DNA from: Paludibacter sp. 47-17
GTDB lineage: Bacteria > Bacteroidota > Bacteroidia > Bacteroidales > Paludibacteraceae
Length of the DNA stretch: 64,000 nucleotides
NCBI GenBank assembly: GCA_001898935.1
Contig: MKVT01000014.1
Span: 124,001 to 188,000 of the forward strand
Direction: 5' to 3'
In this document: piece after piece, positions 17,978-26,705 of the stretch
Layout of the letters: every line of letters begins with the position of its first letter
How positions within the stretch are numbered: position 1 is the first letter of the stretch
The notes under the pieces: generated by a model
The model's input: the letters and a program-made list of their open reading frames with translations, nothing else
What the model was told of the DNA's origin: nothing
Databases searched by the model: none
Made by a program: the position numbers and the translations under genes

Positions 17978-20521
17978 ATGGCACCCAGAAAACCGGTACG
18001 ACCCATAAGTGAACCAAAAAAAGAAACTAAAACAATCCCTTTAAGCGTTGAAAGTACGCCCAAAAAAAAGACAAGCAGGGCTAAGGACTCCCCATCCCGG
18101 GGACCGGGTTTTGGCAAACAGCTTGTTGCTTTTTTCAAAAATGAAAATCTTCATGTAATTGCGGGCATTGTAACACTCATGTTGAGTTTCTACCTCAGCG
18201 TGGCAATGGTATCGTACTTTTTTACCGGAGCCGAAGATCAAAGCAAAATGGAAATGAGCTTTGGAGAGCTGCACCAGGCCCGGAACGAAATCCGGAACGT
18301 GAGTTCGTTTGTCGGAGCGCTGGTGTCGCACAAATTAATCCATCAGGGATTCGGAATGGGGGCCTTCGTAATTCCGTTCTATTTATTTGTGATAGGGATG
18401 CGCTTTTTCAGACAACGTATTTTTTCGTTGTGGAAAAGCTTTTTACATAGTTTTTTCTGGATGATATGGCTGTCGCTCCTGTTGGGAATGGCCGACACCT
18501 ATTTCAAACCCGAAATTTTCTTCCTGCTCGGGGGAGCGCATGGGGTTGCTGTAGGCAATCTCATTATTTCGTATATCGGCGAAATGGGCATCCTGCTCAG
18601 TCTGGCCGGCACAATGCTCATATACAGCATTATAGCCAACCCGCGCACGCTACCCTTCCTGAAAAAATTATTCAGTAAAAAGCACGATTTACCCCCTGTA
18701 CTCATCGACGAAGACGGTGAAACAGAGCCCTTGGTGGCAGTAGGAACCGAAATAGTGCCCGACGAATGGATACGGGGAGGCGAGAAAAATCCGGTCGATT
18801 TGGACTCCCTGGTAAACGATGCGGAAACCGGCGAACTACCCGAGGAATACGACGACGATGATGCGGACGATCAGGACGACGATGACTTCGAGGTACATCT
18901 TGGCGGCGACACCGACGAATTGAACGAAACCGGCGACAAGAAAAAAGAGGATGCCTTGTACCGTCAGGAAGAGAACCAGGATCCGAATTATAATATCGAG
19001 AAGCTGGGCAAATACGACCCTACCCTCGATTTATCGCATTACACCCCTCCTACGCTTCAATTGTTGAAAGTATACGGTACCGACAATGAGACCCAAATCG
19101 ACATGTCGGAACAAAAAGCAAACAAAGAACGCATTACCACAACCCTGCAGAACTACGGTATTGAAATAAAAACCATCAAGGCAACGGTGGGCCCCACCAT
19201 CACTTTGTACGAAATAGTACCGAAAGAAGGGGTGCGAATCTCCAAAATCAAAAACCTGGAATACGACATTATGCTGAGCCTGGCGGCCACCGGCATTCGT
19301 ATTATCGCCCCTATACCGGGGAAAGGCACCATCGGTATAGAGGTTCCGAATGCCGATCCTCAGATTGTATCGATGCATTCGGTAATTGCTTCGCGCCGCT
19401 TCCAGGATTCAAAATTCGACTTACCGGTTGCCTTCGGCCGAACCATCACCAACGAAGTGTTCATGGTGGATCTTACCAAAATGCCGCACCTGTTGGTAGC
19501 GGGTGCTACCGGCCAGGGAAAATCGGTCGGACTCAACGCGATCATCACATCATTGCTCTACAAAAAACACCCTGCCGAACTGAAACTGGTGCTGATCGAC
19601 CCTAAAAAAGTGGAATTTAATATCTATGGAGGCATCGAGAAACATTTTCTGGCCAAACTGCCCGACGGCGAAGATGCTATTATCACCGATACTACCAAGG
19701 TAGTCGAAACCCTGAACTCGATTTGTAAAGAGATGGACGATCGGTACGACCTGCTGAAAAAGGCCCATGTGCGTAATATCAAGGAATACAACGAGAAATT
19801 TGTCAACCGGCAGCTCAATCCGGAAAAAGGCCACCGGTTCCTGCCCTATATTGTCGTCATCGTCGACGAGTTCGGCGATTTAATTATGACGGCCGGAAAG
19901 GAAGTCGAATTACCCATCGCACGCATTGCCCAGCTGGCGCGAGCCACCGGTATTCATATGATTATTGCCACGCAGCGTCCGTCGGTTAATATCATCACCG
20001 GAGTGATCAAGGCCAATTTCCCGGCGCGCGTGGCGTTCCGTGTTTCGTCGATGATCGATTCGCGCACGATTATTGATGGGCCCGGAGCCAATCAGCTGGT
20101 GGGACGCGGCGATATGCTGTTTACTTCGGGCAACGAACTGATTCGCGTTCAATGTGCGTTTGTCGACACGCCTGAAGTGGAAAACATCGTACAGTTCATC
20201 GGGGTACAGCAAAGCTTCCCTACCGCCTTCTACCTGCCCGAGTATATAGGACCTGAGGGTGAAGGCGCCGACTTGAGCCAGGTCGATATGAGCAAACGCG
20301 ACCCGCTGTTCGAGGAAGCTGCGCGGTTGATCGTATCGTCGCAGCAGGGTTCGACGTCGAATATTCAACGGAAGTTCTCGATCGGCTACAACCGTGCCGG
20401 CCGGATTGTCGATCAACTGGAAGTGGCAGGCATTATTGGTCCCAATGAAGGCAGCAAGGCCCGGCAGGTATTGGTAATGGACGATCATCACTTAGATATG
20501 ATATTAAAACAATTAAGATAA
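17978..20521 (+). CDS. ftsK: DNA translocase FtsK/SpoIIIE
   Basis: Septal DNA pump that clears and sorts chromosome termini during division. At 847 residues it has a basic N terminus and then four transmembrane helices between about 50 and 210. An acidic linker (residues about 235-330, with runs of Asp) precedes the RecA-like motor. Walker A is GATGQGKS at 509-516, Walker B ends VIVDEFGDLI, and the gamma winged-helix domain occupies the final 65 residues (STSNIQRKFSIGYNRAGRIVDQLE). The start at MAPRKP is chosen because a -7 box lies just upstream and the longer in-frame extension covers it. A LolA-like gene follows after a single base. Confidence 0.95.
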   Translation: MAPRKPVRPISEPKKETKTIPLSVESTPKKKTSRAKDSPSRGPGFGKQLVAFFKNENLHVIAGIVTLMLSFYLSVAMVSYFFTGAEDQSKMEMSFGELHQARNEIRNVSSFVGALVSHKLIHQGFGMGAFVIPFYLFVIGMRFFRQRIFSLWKSFLHSFFWMIWLSLLLGMADTYFKPEIFFLLGGAHGVAVGNLIISYIGEMGILLSLAGTMLIYSIIANPRTLPFLKKLFSKKHDLPPVLIDEDGETEPLVAVGTEIVPDEWIRGGEKNPVDLDSLVNDAETGELPEEYDDDDADDQDDDDFEVHLGGDTDELNETGDKKKEDALYRQEENQDPNYNIEKLGKYDPTLDLSHYTPPTLQLLKVYGTDNETQIDMSEQKANKERITTTLQNYGIEIKTIKATVGPTITLYEIVPKEGVRISKIKNLEYDIMLSLAATGIRIIAPIPGKGTIGIEVPNADPQIVSMHSVIASRRFQDSKFDLPVAFGRTITNEVFMVDLTKMPHLLVAGATGQGKSVGLNAIITSLLYKKHPAELKLVLIDPKKVEFNIYGGIEKHFLAKLPDGEDAIITDTTKVVETLNSICKEMDDRYDLLKKAHVRNIKEYNEKFVNRQLNPEKGHRFLPYIVVIVDEFGDLIMTAGKEVELPIARIAQLARATGIHMIIATQRPSVNIITGVIKANFPARVAFRVSSMIDSRTIIDGPGANQLVGRGDMLFTSGNELIRVQCAFVDTPEVENIVQFIGVQQSFPTAFYLPEYIGPEGEGADLSQVDMSKRDPLFEEAARLIVSSQQGSTSNIQRKFSIGYNRAGRIVDQLEVAGIIGPNEGSKARQVLVMDDHHLDMILKQLR

Positions 20522-20522
20522 A

Positions 20523-21155
20523 ATGCGAAAAATATTATCTATCCTGGTATTCATAAATTCGATACTCCTGGCGTCGGCACAAAAACCGGCTGATGCTCAG
20601 ACAATTATCAGAAACTATTTATCGAAAATAAACACCGAAGCCGTGCAGACCGGTTTCACGTTGAACGTGATTTCAAAAAATGCCCTAACTTCGCAGTCGG
20701 TTTCAGGAAAAGTTACGATGAAAGGAAATCGGTTTTATCTTACGATGGACGATGTTACCGTATGGTTTGATGGTACCACACAATGGGCTTTATTTGCACA
20801 AAACAACGAGGTTACCATCACCCGGCCTACACCTGAAGAATTGGCAGAGACGAATCCGATGGCAGTTTTAGCAGGATATACAGCAAAAAGCAAAGTGGCA
20901 TTTTCGAACGAAAAACGTTCAGGCTATCAACTGATCGAACTGACACCAACGAGTAAAAACGAGACTTTTGTGAAAGTCGGTGTGCAATTTGTAAACAACG
21001 GCCAGCAACTGCATGCTATTAAGGTGATTAATAAAGACGGAAGCCGGAACGAATTGACGCTGCAAAATTACAAAGCGAATGCGACGGTTTCCAATGCGAC
21101 CTTTGTTTTCAATGCTGCGCAACATCCTGGAGTCATTGTGAACGATTTACGATAA
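20523..21155 (+). CDS. LolA-like outer-membrane lipoprotein carrier protein
   Basis: A 210-residue periplasmic protein with signal peptide 1-19 (MRKILSILVFINSILLASA). The remainder fits the half-open beta-barrel of LolA: a YLSKINTEAVQTGFTLNV helix/strand opening, SGKVTMKGNRFYLTMDD, VWFDGTTQWALFAQNNEVTI, and a C-terminal strand set. LolA shuttles lipoproteins across the periplasm. It begins one base after ftsK and is followed at 22 nt by trxB, so the three are probably one operon. Bacteroidota LolA-like proteins are divergent, so direct lipoprotein carriage is the likely rather than proven role. Confidence 0.75.
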   Translation: MRKILSILVFINSILLASAQKPADAQTIIRNYLSKINTEAVQTGFTLNVISKNALTSQSVSGKVTMKGNRFYLTMDDVTVWFDGTTQWALFAQNNEVTITRPTPEELAETNPMAVLAGYTAKSKVAFSNEKRSGYQLIELTPTSKNETFVKVGVQFVNNGQQLHAIKVINKDGSRNELTLQNYKANATVSNATFVFNAAQHPGVIVNDLR

Positions 21156-21177
21156 AAAAGAATAAAAAAACAACTAT

Positions 21178-22119
21178 ATGAACGAAAAAGTAAGATGTCT
21201 GATCATTGGATCAGGACCGGCAGGATACACCGCTGCTATTTATGCCTCCCGCGCCAACCTGAGTCCCGTATTGTACGAAGGTATGCAACCCGGAGGACAG
21301 TTGACCACCACAACCGAAGTGGAGAATTTCCCAGGCTACCCCACCGGCACTACCGGCCCCGAACTGATGGAAGATCTGAAGAAACAGGCCGAACGGTTTG
21401 GTGCCGATATTCGCTTTGGAACCGCTACGGCAACCGACCTGTCGTCGGCGCCTTATAAAGTCACCATCGATGGCGAAAAAGTAATCGAAACCGACACGCT
21501 TATCATTTCTACCGGCGCCACAGCCAAATACCTCGGTCTGCCCGATGAAAACAAGTATGCCGGCTCCGGAGTTTCGGCCTGTGCCACCTGCGACGGGTTC
21601 TTCTACCGCAAACTGAAAGTTGCTGTGGTGGGCGGTGGCGATACTGCATGTGAAGAAGCTATTTACCTGGCCGGTCTGGCCAGTAAAGTATATATGATCG
21701 TACGTAAACCTTTTCTGCGAGCATCTAAAATTATGCAGGAACGCGTGTTAAATAATCCTAATATTGAAGTATTATTTGAGCACGAAACACTAGGGTTAAC
21801 CGGCGATAAAGTGGTGCAGGGTGCTAACCTGGTGAAACGCCGCGGACAAGCCGGCGAGGAAAAAGTTCATCTTGAAATCGACGGATTTTTCCTGGCAATC
21901 GGACATACTCCCAATTCTAAGATATTCAAACCGTGGATAGAAACCGATGAAGTAGGTTATATTAAAACCATTCCCGGAACTCCGCGCACCAACGTGGCCG
22001 GCGTGTTTGCTGCAGGCGATGTAGCCGACCCGCATTACCGCCAGGCCATCACTGCCGCCGGCAGCGGCTGTCAGGCTGCCATCGAAGCCGAACGTTATTT
22101 ATCGGAAAAAGGGCTTTGA
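21178..22119 (+). CDS. trxB: Thioredoxin-disulfide reductase
   Basis: NADPH-dependent flavoprotein that reduces thioredoxin; 313 residues, the normal length. The FAD motif IIGSGPAGYTAAIYASRA is at 9-26, the redox pair Cys135-A-T-Cys138 in SACATCDGFFYR, and the NADPH motif VVGGGDTACEEA in the middle domain. The C-terminal FAD motif is GVFAAGDVADPHYRQAITAAGSGC. It is the last protein gene of the ftsK-lolA-trxB run. The -33 element of the next tRNA promoter overlaps its stop codon. Confidence 0.97.
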   Translation: MNEKVRCLIIGSGPAGYTAAIYASRANLSPVLYEGMQPGGQLTTTTEVENFPGYPTGTTGPELMEDLKKQAERFGADIRFGTATATDLSSAPYKVTIDGEKVIETDTLIISTGATAKYLGLPDENKYAGSGVSACATCDGFFYRKLKVAVVGGGDTACEEAIYLAGLASKVYMIVRKPFLRASKIMQERVLNNPNIEVLFEHETLGLTGDKVVQGANLVKRRGQAGEEKVHLEIDGFFLAIGHTPNSKIFKPWIETDEVGYIKTIPGTPRTNVAGVFAAGDVADPHYRQAITAAGSGCQAAIEAERYLSEKGL

Positions 22120-22145
22120 TAAATCAAAAACTTTTGCTACATTTG
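22115..22145 (+). promoter_or_regulatory. Consensus promoter of tRNA-Pro
   Basis: TTTG at 22115-22118, exactly 19 nt, then TACATTTG at 22138-22145: the best match in the window to the Bacteroidota housekeeping promoter. The upstream element overlaps the trxB stop codon. Confidence 0.8.
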
Positions 22146-22162
22146 CACCCGCAAAGCAAAAG

Positions 22163-22238
22163 CGGGATGTAGCTCAGCCCGGTTTAGAGTACTCGTCTGG
22201 GGGGCGAGTGGTCGCTGGTTCGAATCCAGTCATCCCGA
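22163..22238 (+). tRNA. tRNA-Pro (anticodon GGG)
   Basis: A full cloverleaf folds. The acceptor arms are CGGGATG and CATCCCG, the D stem GCTC/GAGT, the anticodon stem CTCGT/GCGAG with 7-base loop CTGGGGG, and the T stem GCTGG/CCAGT with loop TTCGAAT. Positions 34-36 of the loop read GGG, which decodes proline CCC/CCU. The discriminator is A and CCA is not encoded. It has its own promoter and terminator. Confidence 0.93.
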
Positions 22239-22245
22239 CGGCTAT

Positions 22246-22287
22246 AAGCGTTTAATTATCGATACGATAATTAAACGCTTTTTATTT
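22246..22287 (+). terminator. Terminator after tRNA-Pro
   Basis: Fifteen-base perfect arms (22246-22260 and 22266-22280) with a 5-nt loop, followed by a T-rich stretch. Confidence 0.8.
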
Positions 22288-22373
22288 ACCCGGCGGCTGC
22301 CGGCCACACAACCGGATTTCGGGTTACTGCAGGTAAAAATACAAAGCCGCTCCTTTCTTTTTAGTCACGCCCC

Positions 22374-23672
22374 TTATTTCACATTAAACGCAATACGCAA
22401 CTCGTCGATTTCCTTGTCGCCCATCGGCTGCAACGCTCCAACGGCCGAAGCCATCACCAGCGAATTGGCCGAAAACTCGGCTACTTCCAGGTAATCGAAG
22501 GTATTCAGCAACTTATCGCCCGTCACAAAGACGCAATCGTTTTCCACCAATACCACCCGGTTGGTTTTAAATAACCCGGCCATCTTATCGGTATCGCTGA
22601 AACCAATCCCAAACGGAACCGACGGAACATCCTGCAGGAAGATCCAGCTTTCGGGAATGGTGCGTACATCAAACTTCTGATGACTTACCGCATGGGCCAT
22701 CAAATTGGTAGGCTGCGTAGTGATAATGGAATTAATATGCGGATTGAGCTGGTAAATACGATGATGCAAGGCCACCGAACGACTCGGAACTTTGCCTGCT
22801 TCCGCCATCCCGTTCCGGATCTGAACAATATCTTCCGGCAGAATATCCCAGCGGGCCACGTCGCGCGGCGTAATCAGGAAGTCGTTGTCGCGCCAGCGAA
22901 CCGAAACGGTACCGTAGGTCGAAATCATCAGCCCCTGGTCGCAGGCACGGCGGATAATGCGTACCATATCGGAGCGCAGCGCCCGCTCGTCCGACGGGTA
23001 ATCCACATCCATAAAATGAACAATGTTTTTCGGAAAATGATTGGTGTACTGAGCTATCTGTTTTTCGGTCAGGCTATTGGCCTTTCCTATCCTTCCCGAA
23101 TTAATAATGGTGCGGCAACAAAACTCCAGAGTTTCGAAACGCTGATAGGCATCCATCATATCGCTTCCTCCCAACACTACCCCGTGGTTTTCCATAATTA
23201 CGGCCTTATAGGAACCTGTACGGAATTCATTCGCAATTTTTTCGCCCAGGTCGACGCTTCCCGGACAACCATAGGGAGCAAACCCGATTTCGCCGCAAAT
23301 ATTGCGTGCCTGGGGAACAATATTGGTATCGGGCACCTGCCGGGCGATACTGAAAGCAACCAATCCCGGGGGATGGGCATGAATGACTGCGGTAAGCTCG
23401 GGACGAGCCTCATAAATAGCCTTGTGGAAGGGGTATTCGGAGGAGGGCTTATGAGGGCCCACAATGCTACCATCCGCTTTTACGCACACTATATCGCGGG
23501 TCGTAAGCGAACCCTTATCCACTCCCGAGGGAGTAATCCAGATATCGCCATTCACATCCCGGATCGATATATTACCTCCTGATGTGGTGGTCATCCCACT
23601 CCTGTAAATCCGGCCGATGATCACGTTGATCTGCTCGGTCGGGTGCATTAAATTCACGTCTAACTGCTTCAT
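22374..23672 (-). CDS. Tandem class II aldolase/adducin-domain protein
   Basis: A 432-residue protein with two class II aldolase/adducin domains. The first, at about 5-205, looks active: a TTTSGGNIS phosphate-binding loop, the catalytic Glu in SSEYPFH, zinc ligands in VIHAHPPG, and the third His in ENHGVVLGG. The second, at about 235-425, keeps the fold (ISTYGTVSVR, PSRSVALHHRIYQ) but has IITTQPTN where the H-x-H ligands should be, so it probably does not bind metal. Such enzymes cleave or epimerise sugar phosphates such as rhamnulose-1-phosphate. The nearby rhamnose operon makes that substrate plausible, but this gene has its own promoter and is separated by two unrelated genes. The start at 23672 is chosen because an upstream TTG lies inside the -7 box. 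Confidence 0.8.
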   Translation of the reverse strand: MKQLDVNLMHPTEQINVIIGRIYRSGMTTTSGGNISIRDVNGDIWITPSGVDKGSLTTRDIVCVKADGSIVGPHKPSSEYPFHKAIYEARPELTAVIHAHPPGLVAFSIARQVPDTNIVPQARNICGEIGFAPYGCPGSVDLGEKIANEFRTGSYKAVIMENHGVVLGGSDMMDAYQRFETLEFCCRTIINSGRIGKANSLTEKQIAQYTNHFPKNIVHFMDVDYPSDERALRSDMVRIIRRACDQGLMISTYGTVSVRWRDNDFLITPRDVARWDILPEDIVQIRNGMAEAGKVPSRSVALHHRIYQLNPHINSIITTQPTNLMAHAVSHQKFDVRTIPESWIFLQDVPSVPFGIGFSDTDKMAGLFKTNRVVLVENDCVFVTGDKLLNTFDYLEVAEFSANSLVMASAVGALQPMGDKEIDELRIAFNVK

Positions 23673-23702
23673 ATTCCTGAATTTATTATAAGAATTATGC
23701 TG

Positions 23703-23710
23703 CAAAGGTA
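23703..23710 (-). promoter_or_regulatory. -7 box for the tandem aldolase gene
   Basis: TACCTTTG on the minus strand matches TAnnTTTG, 30 nt before the start codon. Confidence 0.5.
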
Positions 23711-23789
23711 CACTACGGGAAAGAAGCCGGCAACACTTCCAGACTAAAAAATGAATTTATTTTGACAGAAATGATTCGAAAATTGACCT

Positions 23790-24689
23790 TTATCGATTAC
23801 CGAGGAACAGGAGTAACATGCCCAACACCACTCCTACCATATCGATCGCCTTCATTTTCAGATGTTTATCGCCCATTATCAGTGCTCCGTACAGAAACGG
23901 AACCACCACTCCCGCCCGGCGGATGGTCGACACCACCGAAATCAACGAACCGGGCATGGTGAGCGCATAAAAATAGGCAAAATCGGCTGCTACTAAAAAT
24001 ACCGAAATCATGGCGATCGACCACCGGAACTGAAAGCGGGTCGTTTTCCTGCGGGTGGGATACCACATAAAAATGGTAATCAGGCCCATGATCAGTGCCT
24101 GATAAAAGGTGTAATAGGTTTGTACGGCCATATGATCGAAACGATGCAGCAGGTATTTGTCGTACAAACCGCTCACGGCACCTGTAAGGGTTGCCAGGAT
24201 GATAAACCAAAGCCATTTGCTGGAGCGAAGCGAAAAACCCTCCTTCTTGCCGGCAAAGGAGAACAGAAAGAACGATACCAGGGTTACTAAAACACCCGCC
24301 CATTGAAACCCGTTGAGCTTTTCTCCAAAAATGAGGACACCGCCTACCACCACCCATACCGGCTGCGTGGCCTTGATAGGCGATGCAAGGGTGATGGGAA
24401 GATGCTTCATGGCAAAATAAGCAAACAACCAGGAAGTAAGTACAATGACGGCTTTTACAACTAAAAGCATATGAGTGCGAAAATCGACCGGAGGAACATA
24501 AAACGGAGTCGGTTCCAGCACATCGGGACGAACCAGCGAAACCACCAAAAACGGGAACAAAATGCCTGAAGAAATGAGTACCGAAGTAAGCAACACCGGA
24601 ATCACCGCATTACCCTGTACCGAAACCTTTTTACTCACATCATAAATACCCAGCAGAACGGCCGATACCAGGGCCAGAATTAACCACAT
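23790..24689 (-). CDS. EamA/DMT-superfamily transporter
   Basis: A 299-residue integral membrane protein with ten predicted helices in two EamA repeats (about 1-145 and 155-299). The first repeat ends with PIKATQPVWVVVGGVLIFGEKLNGFQWAGVLVTLVSF. The second has SVVSTIRRAGVVVPFLYGALIMGDKHLKMKAIDMVGVVLGM, the typical paired drug/metabolite transporter signature. The start is ATG at 24689, since the alternative TTG is part of the -7 promoter box. The substrate is unknown; members export amino acids, sugars or metabolites. It does not appear to share a transcript with its neighbours, because the ric terminator lies directly upstream. Confidence 0.85.
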   Translation of the reverse strand: MWLILALVSAVLLGIYDVSKKVSVQGNAVIPVLLTSVLISSGILFPFLVVSLVRPDVLEPTPFYVPPVDFRTHMLLVVKAVIVLTSWLFAYFAMKHLPITLASPIKATQPVWVVVGGVLIFGEKLNGFQWAGVLVTLVSFFLFSFAGKKEGFSLRSSKWLWFIILATLTGAVSGLYDKYLLHRFDHMAVQTYYTFYQALIMGLITIFMWYPTRRKTTRFQFRWSIAMISVFLVAADFAYFYALTMPGSLISVVSTIRRAGVVVPFLYGALIMGDKHLKMKAIDMVGVVLGMLLLFLGNR

Positions 24690-24710
24690 ACCTATTCTTT
24701 TTTTGAACCG

Positions 24711-24718
24711 CAAAGGTA
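24711..24718 (-). promoter_or_regulatory. -7 box for the EamA transporter
   Basis: TACCTTTG on the minus strand matches TAnnTTTG, 21 nt before the ATG, and abuts the end of the ric terminator. Confidence 0.45.
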
Positions 24719-24757
24719 CAAAAAAATTCCCGCGCAGGTATTCGCTGTACGGGAATT
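24719..24757 (-). terminator. Terminator of ric
   Basis: Eight-base arms AATTCCCG/CGGGAATT (24725-24732, 24750-24757) with a 17-nt loop, followed on the minus strand by a U run. It ends where the promoter box of the next gene begins. Confidence 0.65.
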
Positions 24758-24777
24758 CAACTTTACCGACCTATTCT

Positions 24778-25503
24778 TTACTGCCAACTTTTCTCCAACT
24801 CTACGGCTTTCGGGAACAAAATATTATTCTCGAGATGAATATGGTGGTGCAGATCCTGTTCGAATTCTTTCAGCATCGCCAGCGTAACCTGATAAGTGCG
24901 ACAACCGTCGGCAGGAGTTTCGTAATGATTGGTCAGCGCCGAAATGGTCCGGAACCGCTCCCCCTCAGTTTCGTGCTCTACCTGCATAGTTTCGGCGATA
25001 TACGCTTCCAACGATTCAAATCCAACCGTGGTTGGTTTCGGCCCTTTACCCTGCGCATTCACCACTTTAACAATGTAGGGAAACAACACCAACTCCTCTT
25101 TTTGCATGTGCAAGGTAAGTGCTCCCACAGCTCCGTGAAACAGTTGCTCCACTTCGAGCAGCTCGGGATGACGGTCGCCATGCACATCGGCAATCTTTGC
25201 CAGGAAGGGCTTGATTTCAGCCGATTTCTGCGCCACATAACGGTGGTGTTTCTTAATAATATAATCGATCAGCAGATCGGGCGGCCACGATTTATAATCG
25301 ACGGCTGCTCCGGAAGTGGCGCTCAATACATCGTTCAATTCCCGAAGCAACGGCGCTACTTCGGTTTTCACTTCGGCGCAAGCCTCGTCAACCGGACGGT
25401 TACCACGGCAGCAAAAATCAATTCCATGGGCATGGAATACCGATGCGGTACGATAGTCGGCTGCTACCAGTTCACCAACTATGCTTTTCTCAGAAATATT
25501 CAT
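24778..25503 (-). CDS. ric: Iron-sulfur cluster repair di-iron protein (RIC/ScdA/YtfE)
   Basis: A 241-residue di-iron protein that restores iron-sulfur clusters damaged by nitric oxide or oxidants. The N-terminal ScdA_N domain (1-65) has HAHGIDFCCRGN with the paired cysteines and DEAC. The hemerythrin-like domain supplies iron ligands in HHRYV, HGDRHPEL, HMQKEELVLFPYI, HETEGERF and HHHIHLENNILFP. It is monocistronic, with its own terminator. A 20-bp palindrome lies 19-39 nt upstream of the start and no standard -7 box was found there, which suggests control by a stress-responsive regulator. Confidence 0.95.
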   Translation of the reverse strand: MNISEKSIVGELVAADYRTASVFHAHGIDFCCRGNRPVDEACAEVKTEVAPLLRELNDVLSATSGAAVDYKSWPPDLLIDYIIKKHHRYVAQKSAEIKPFLAKIADVHGDRHPELLEVEQLFHGAVGALTLHMQKEELVLFPYIVKVVNAQGKGPKPTTVGFESLEAYIAETMQVEHETEGERFRTISALTNHYETPADGCRTYQVTLAMLKEFEQDLHHHIHLENNILFPKAVELEKSWQ

Positions 25504-25522
25504 TGTTCTATCAGTATTTAAT

Positions 25523-25542
25523 ATGCTACATTATTGTAGCAT
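25523..25542. promoter_or_regulatory. Palindromic putative operator upstream of ric
   Basis: A perfect inverted repeat: ATGCTACA (25523-25530), TTAT, TGTAGCAT (25535-25542). It lies in the ric leader/promoter region. Arm length and spacing fit a dimeric regulator, perhaps an NO- or redox-sensing protein; the sequence does not match FNR or NsrR consensus motifs known to me. Confidence 0.55.
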
Positions 25543-25676
25543 TTATTACTATAACGATTTTAGGTACAAAATGTTTTATCGGCGCTGTAAAAATATTGAG
25601 CGTTCCTCTTCCAGGTACATTTCCGGCCCAGCGGTTTTAAAAAAAACACAGAGAGGAAGGAAACTGATCCTGAGTA

Positions 25677-26585
25677 TTACACACCCGGATCCTTCACTTC
25701 AGTACTGTTGCGGTACTCGATGGGTGTTAATCCGGTACGTTTTTTAAAAAACACCGGAAAATAATCCGGATTATCAAAATTAAGTTTATAGGCGATTTCC
25801 TTTACGGTAAGAAAAGTGGTGGACAGCAACCGTTTAGCCTCGTTCAACTTGAGTTCGATGATGTATTTGAGCGGCGAAGTGCCGGTAAACTCGCGAAAAG
25901 CCCGCCGGAATCCCGAGTAGCTGATATTCAGTTCCAATGCTATCTGTTCGGGGGAAATATTTTTGTAGATCGATTCGCGCATGATTACCTTGGCCTTCTT
26001 CATCTTCCTGATCAGGTCTTCATCCTGAAAATCGCGGGTTTTATCGCGGTAATACATCAAACCGAGTATATGCATCACAATGCCCGAAAGCGCCTGTTGA
26101 TATCCCGCACGCTCTTCATTGGCAATTTCGATCGCTTTGTGGTACAGATCCACGATGCGTTCGTTCAATCCGATGGAAAAAACCGGCGGGCGGTTGAGAA
26201 AAAAACCTTCTTCCACGATTTTATCGATAATCGGGCCGCGGAAACCAATCCAGTACTCATTCCAGCCGGTATTCGGCAAGGGTTTGTACGAATGCCATAC
26301 TCCCGGCATCAGAAAAAACATTTTTCCTTCGGAAATAAAACAATTTTGTTTACTGATCCCAAAATTGAAGATTCCATTTCCATTCGTTATATACAGCAAC
26401 TGATATTCGTTGAGAACCCGACCTTTATCGGGATCGAAATAATAGCCGCTCGGGTGATTCTGAGGCGGATACACCTGACCTTCTTCAATAATCTGGTGAC
26501 CGACCGTGGTCACTGTCATCCCCCACAATTCATCTTCGTCGGAGGTGACCATGTAATTGATCTGCTTACTAACACTGCTTGACAT
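25677..26585 (-). CDS. AraC-family transcriptional regulator, probable rhamnose regulator
   Basis: A 302-residue AraC-type activator. The N-terminal cupin-like sensing domain (about 15-165) contains the NEYQLLYITNGNGIFNFG and MFFLMPGVWHSYKP stretches. The C-terminal double helix-turn-helix (about 195-295) has ISPEQIALELNISYSGFRRAFREFTGTSPLKYIIELKLNEAKRLL (helices 1-4) and VKEIAYKLNFDNPDYFPVFFKKRTGLTP. The ATG at 26585 is used because the upstream TTG belongs to a -7 box. It sits directly downstream of the rhaT terminator with its own promoter. By position it is the likely counterpart of Bacteroides RhaR, the L-rhamnose regulator; this is inferred from context. Confidence 0.8.
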   Translation of the reverse strand: MSSSVSKQINYMVTSDEDELWGMTVTTVGHQIIEEGQVYPPQNHPSGYYFDPDKGRVLNEYQLLYITNGNGIFNFGISKQNCFISEGKMFFLMPGVWHSYKPLPNTGWNEYWIGFRGPIIDKIVEEGFFLNRPPVFSIGLNERIVDLYHKAIEIANEERAGYQQALSGIVMHILGLMYYRDKTRDFQDEDLIRKMKKAKVIMRESIYKNISPEQIALELNISYSGFRRAFREFTGTSPLKYIIELKLNEAKRLLSTTFLTVKEIAYKLNFDNPDYFPVFFKKRTGLTPIEYRNSTEVKDPGV

Positions 26586-26609
26586 GGCGATGGTTGAATT
26601 TATTCCATG

Positions 26610-26642
26610 CAAATATACATCAAATTTCAGGATAAGGGCAAA
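26610..26642 (-). promoter_or_regulatory. Promoter of the AraC-type regulator
   Basis: On the minus strand TTTG (26642-26639), 21 nt, then TATATTTG (26617-26610). The upstream element coincides with the U tract of the rhaT terminator. Confidence 0.55.
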
Positions 26643-26685
26643 AAAAGTTGGAGAACTGCCGCATTACCTTCAGCAATTCTCCAAC
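26640..26685 (-). terminator. Terminator of the rhamnose operon
   Basis: Nine-base arms GTTGGAGAA/TTCTCCAAC (26647-26655, 26677-26685), followed on the minus strand by seven U residues, just after the rhaT stop. Confidence 0.75.
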
Positions 26686-26705
26686 CCCACCAACAAATCA
26701 TCGTA

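Noticed and set aside
22288-22373. A second RNA gene after tRNA-Pro
   Set aside because: No cloverleaf or strong hairpin could be drawn beyond the terminator.
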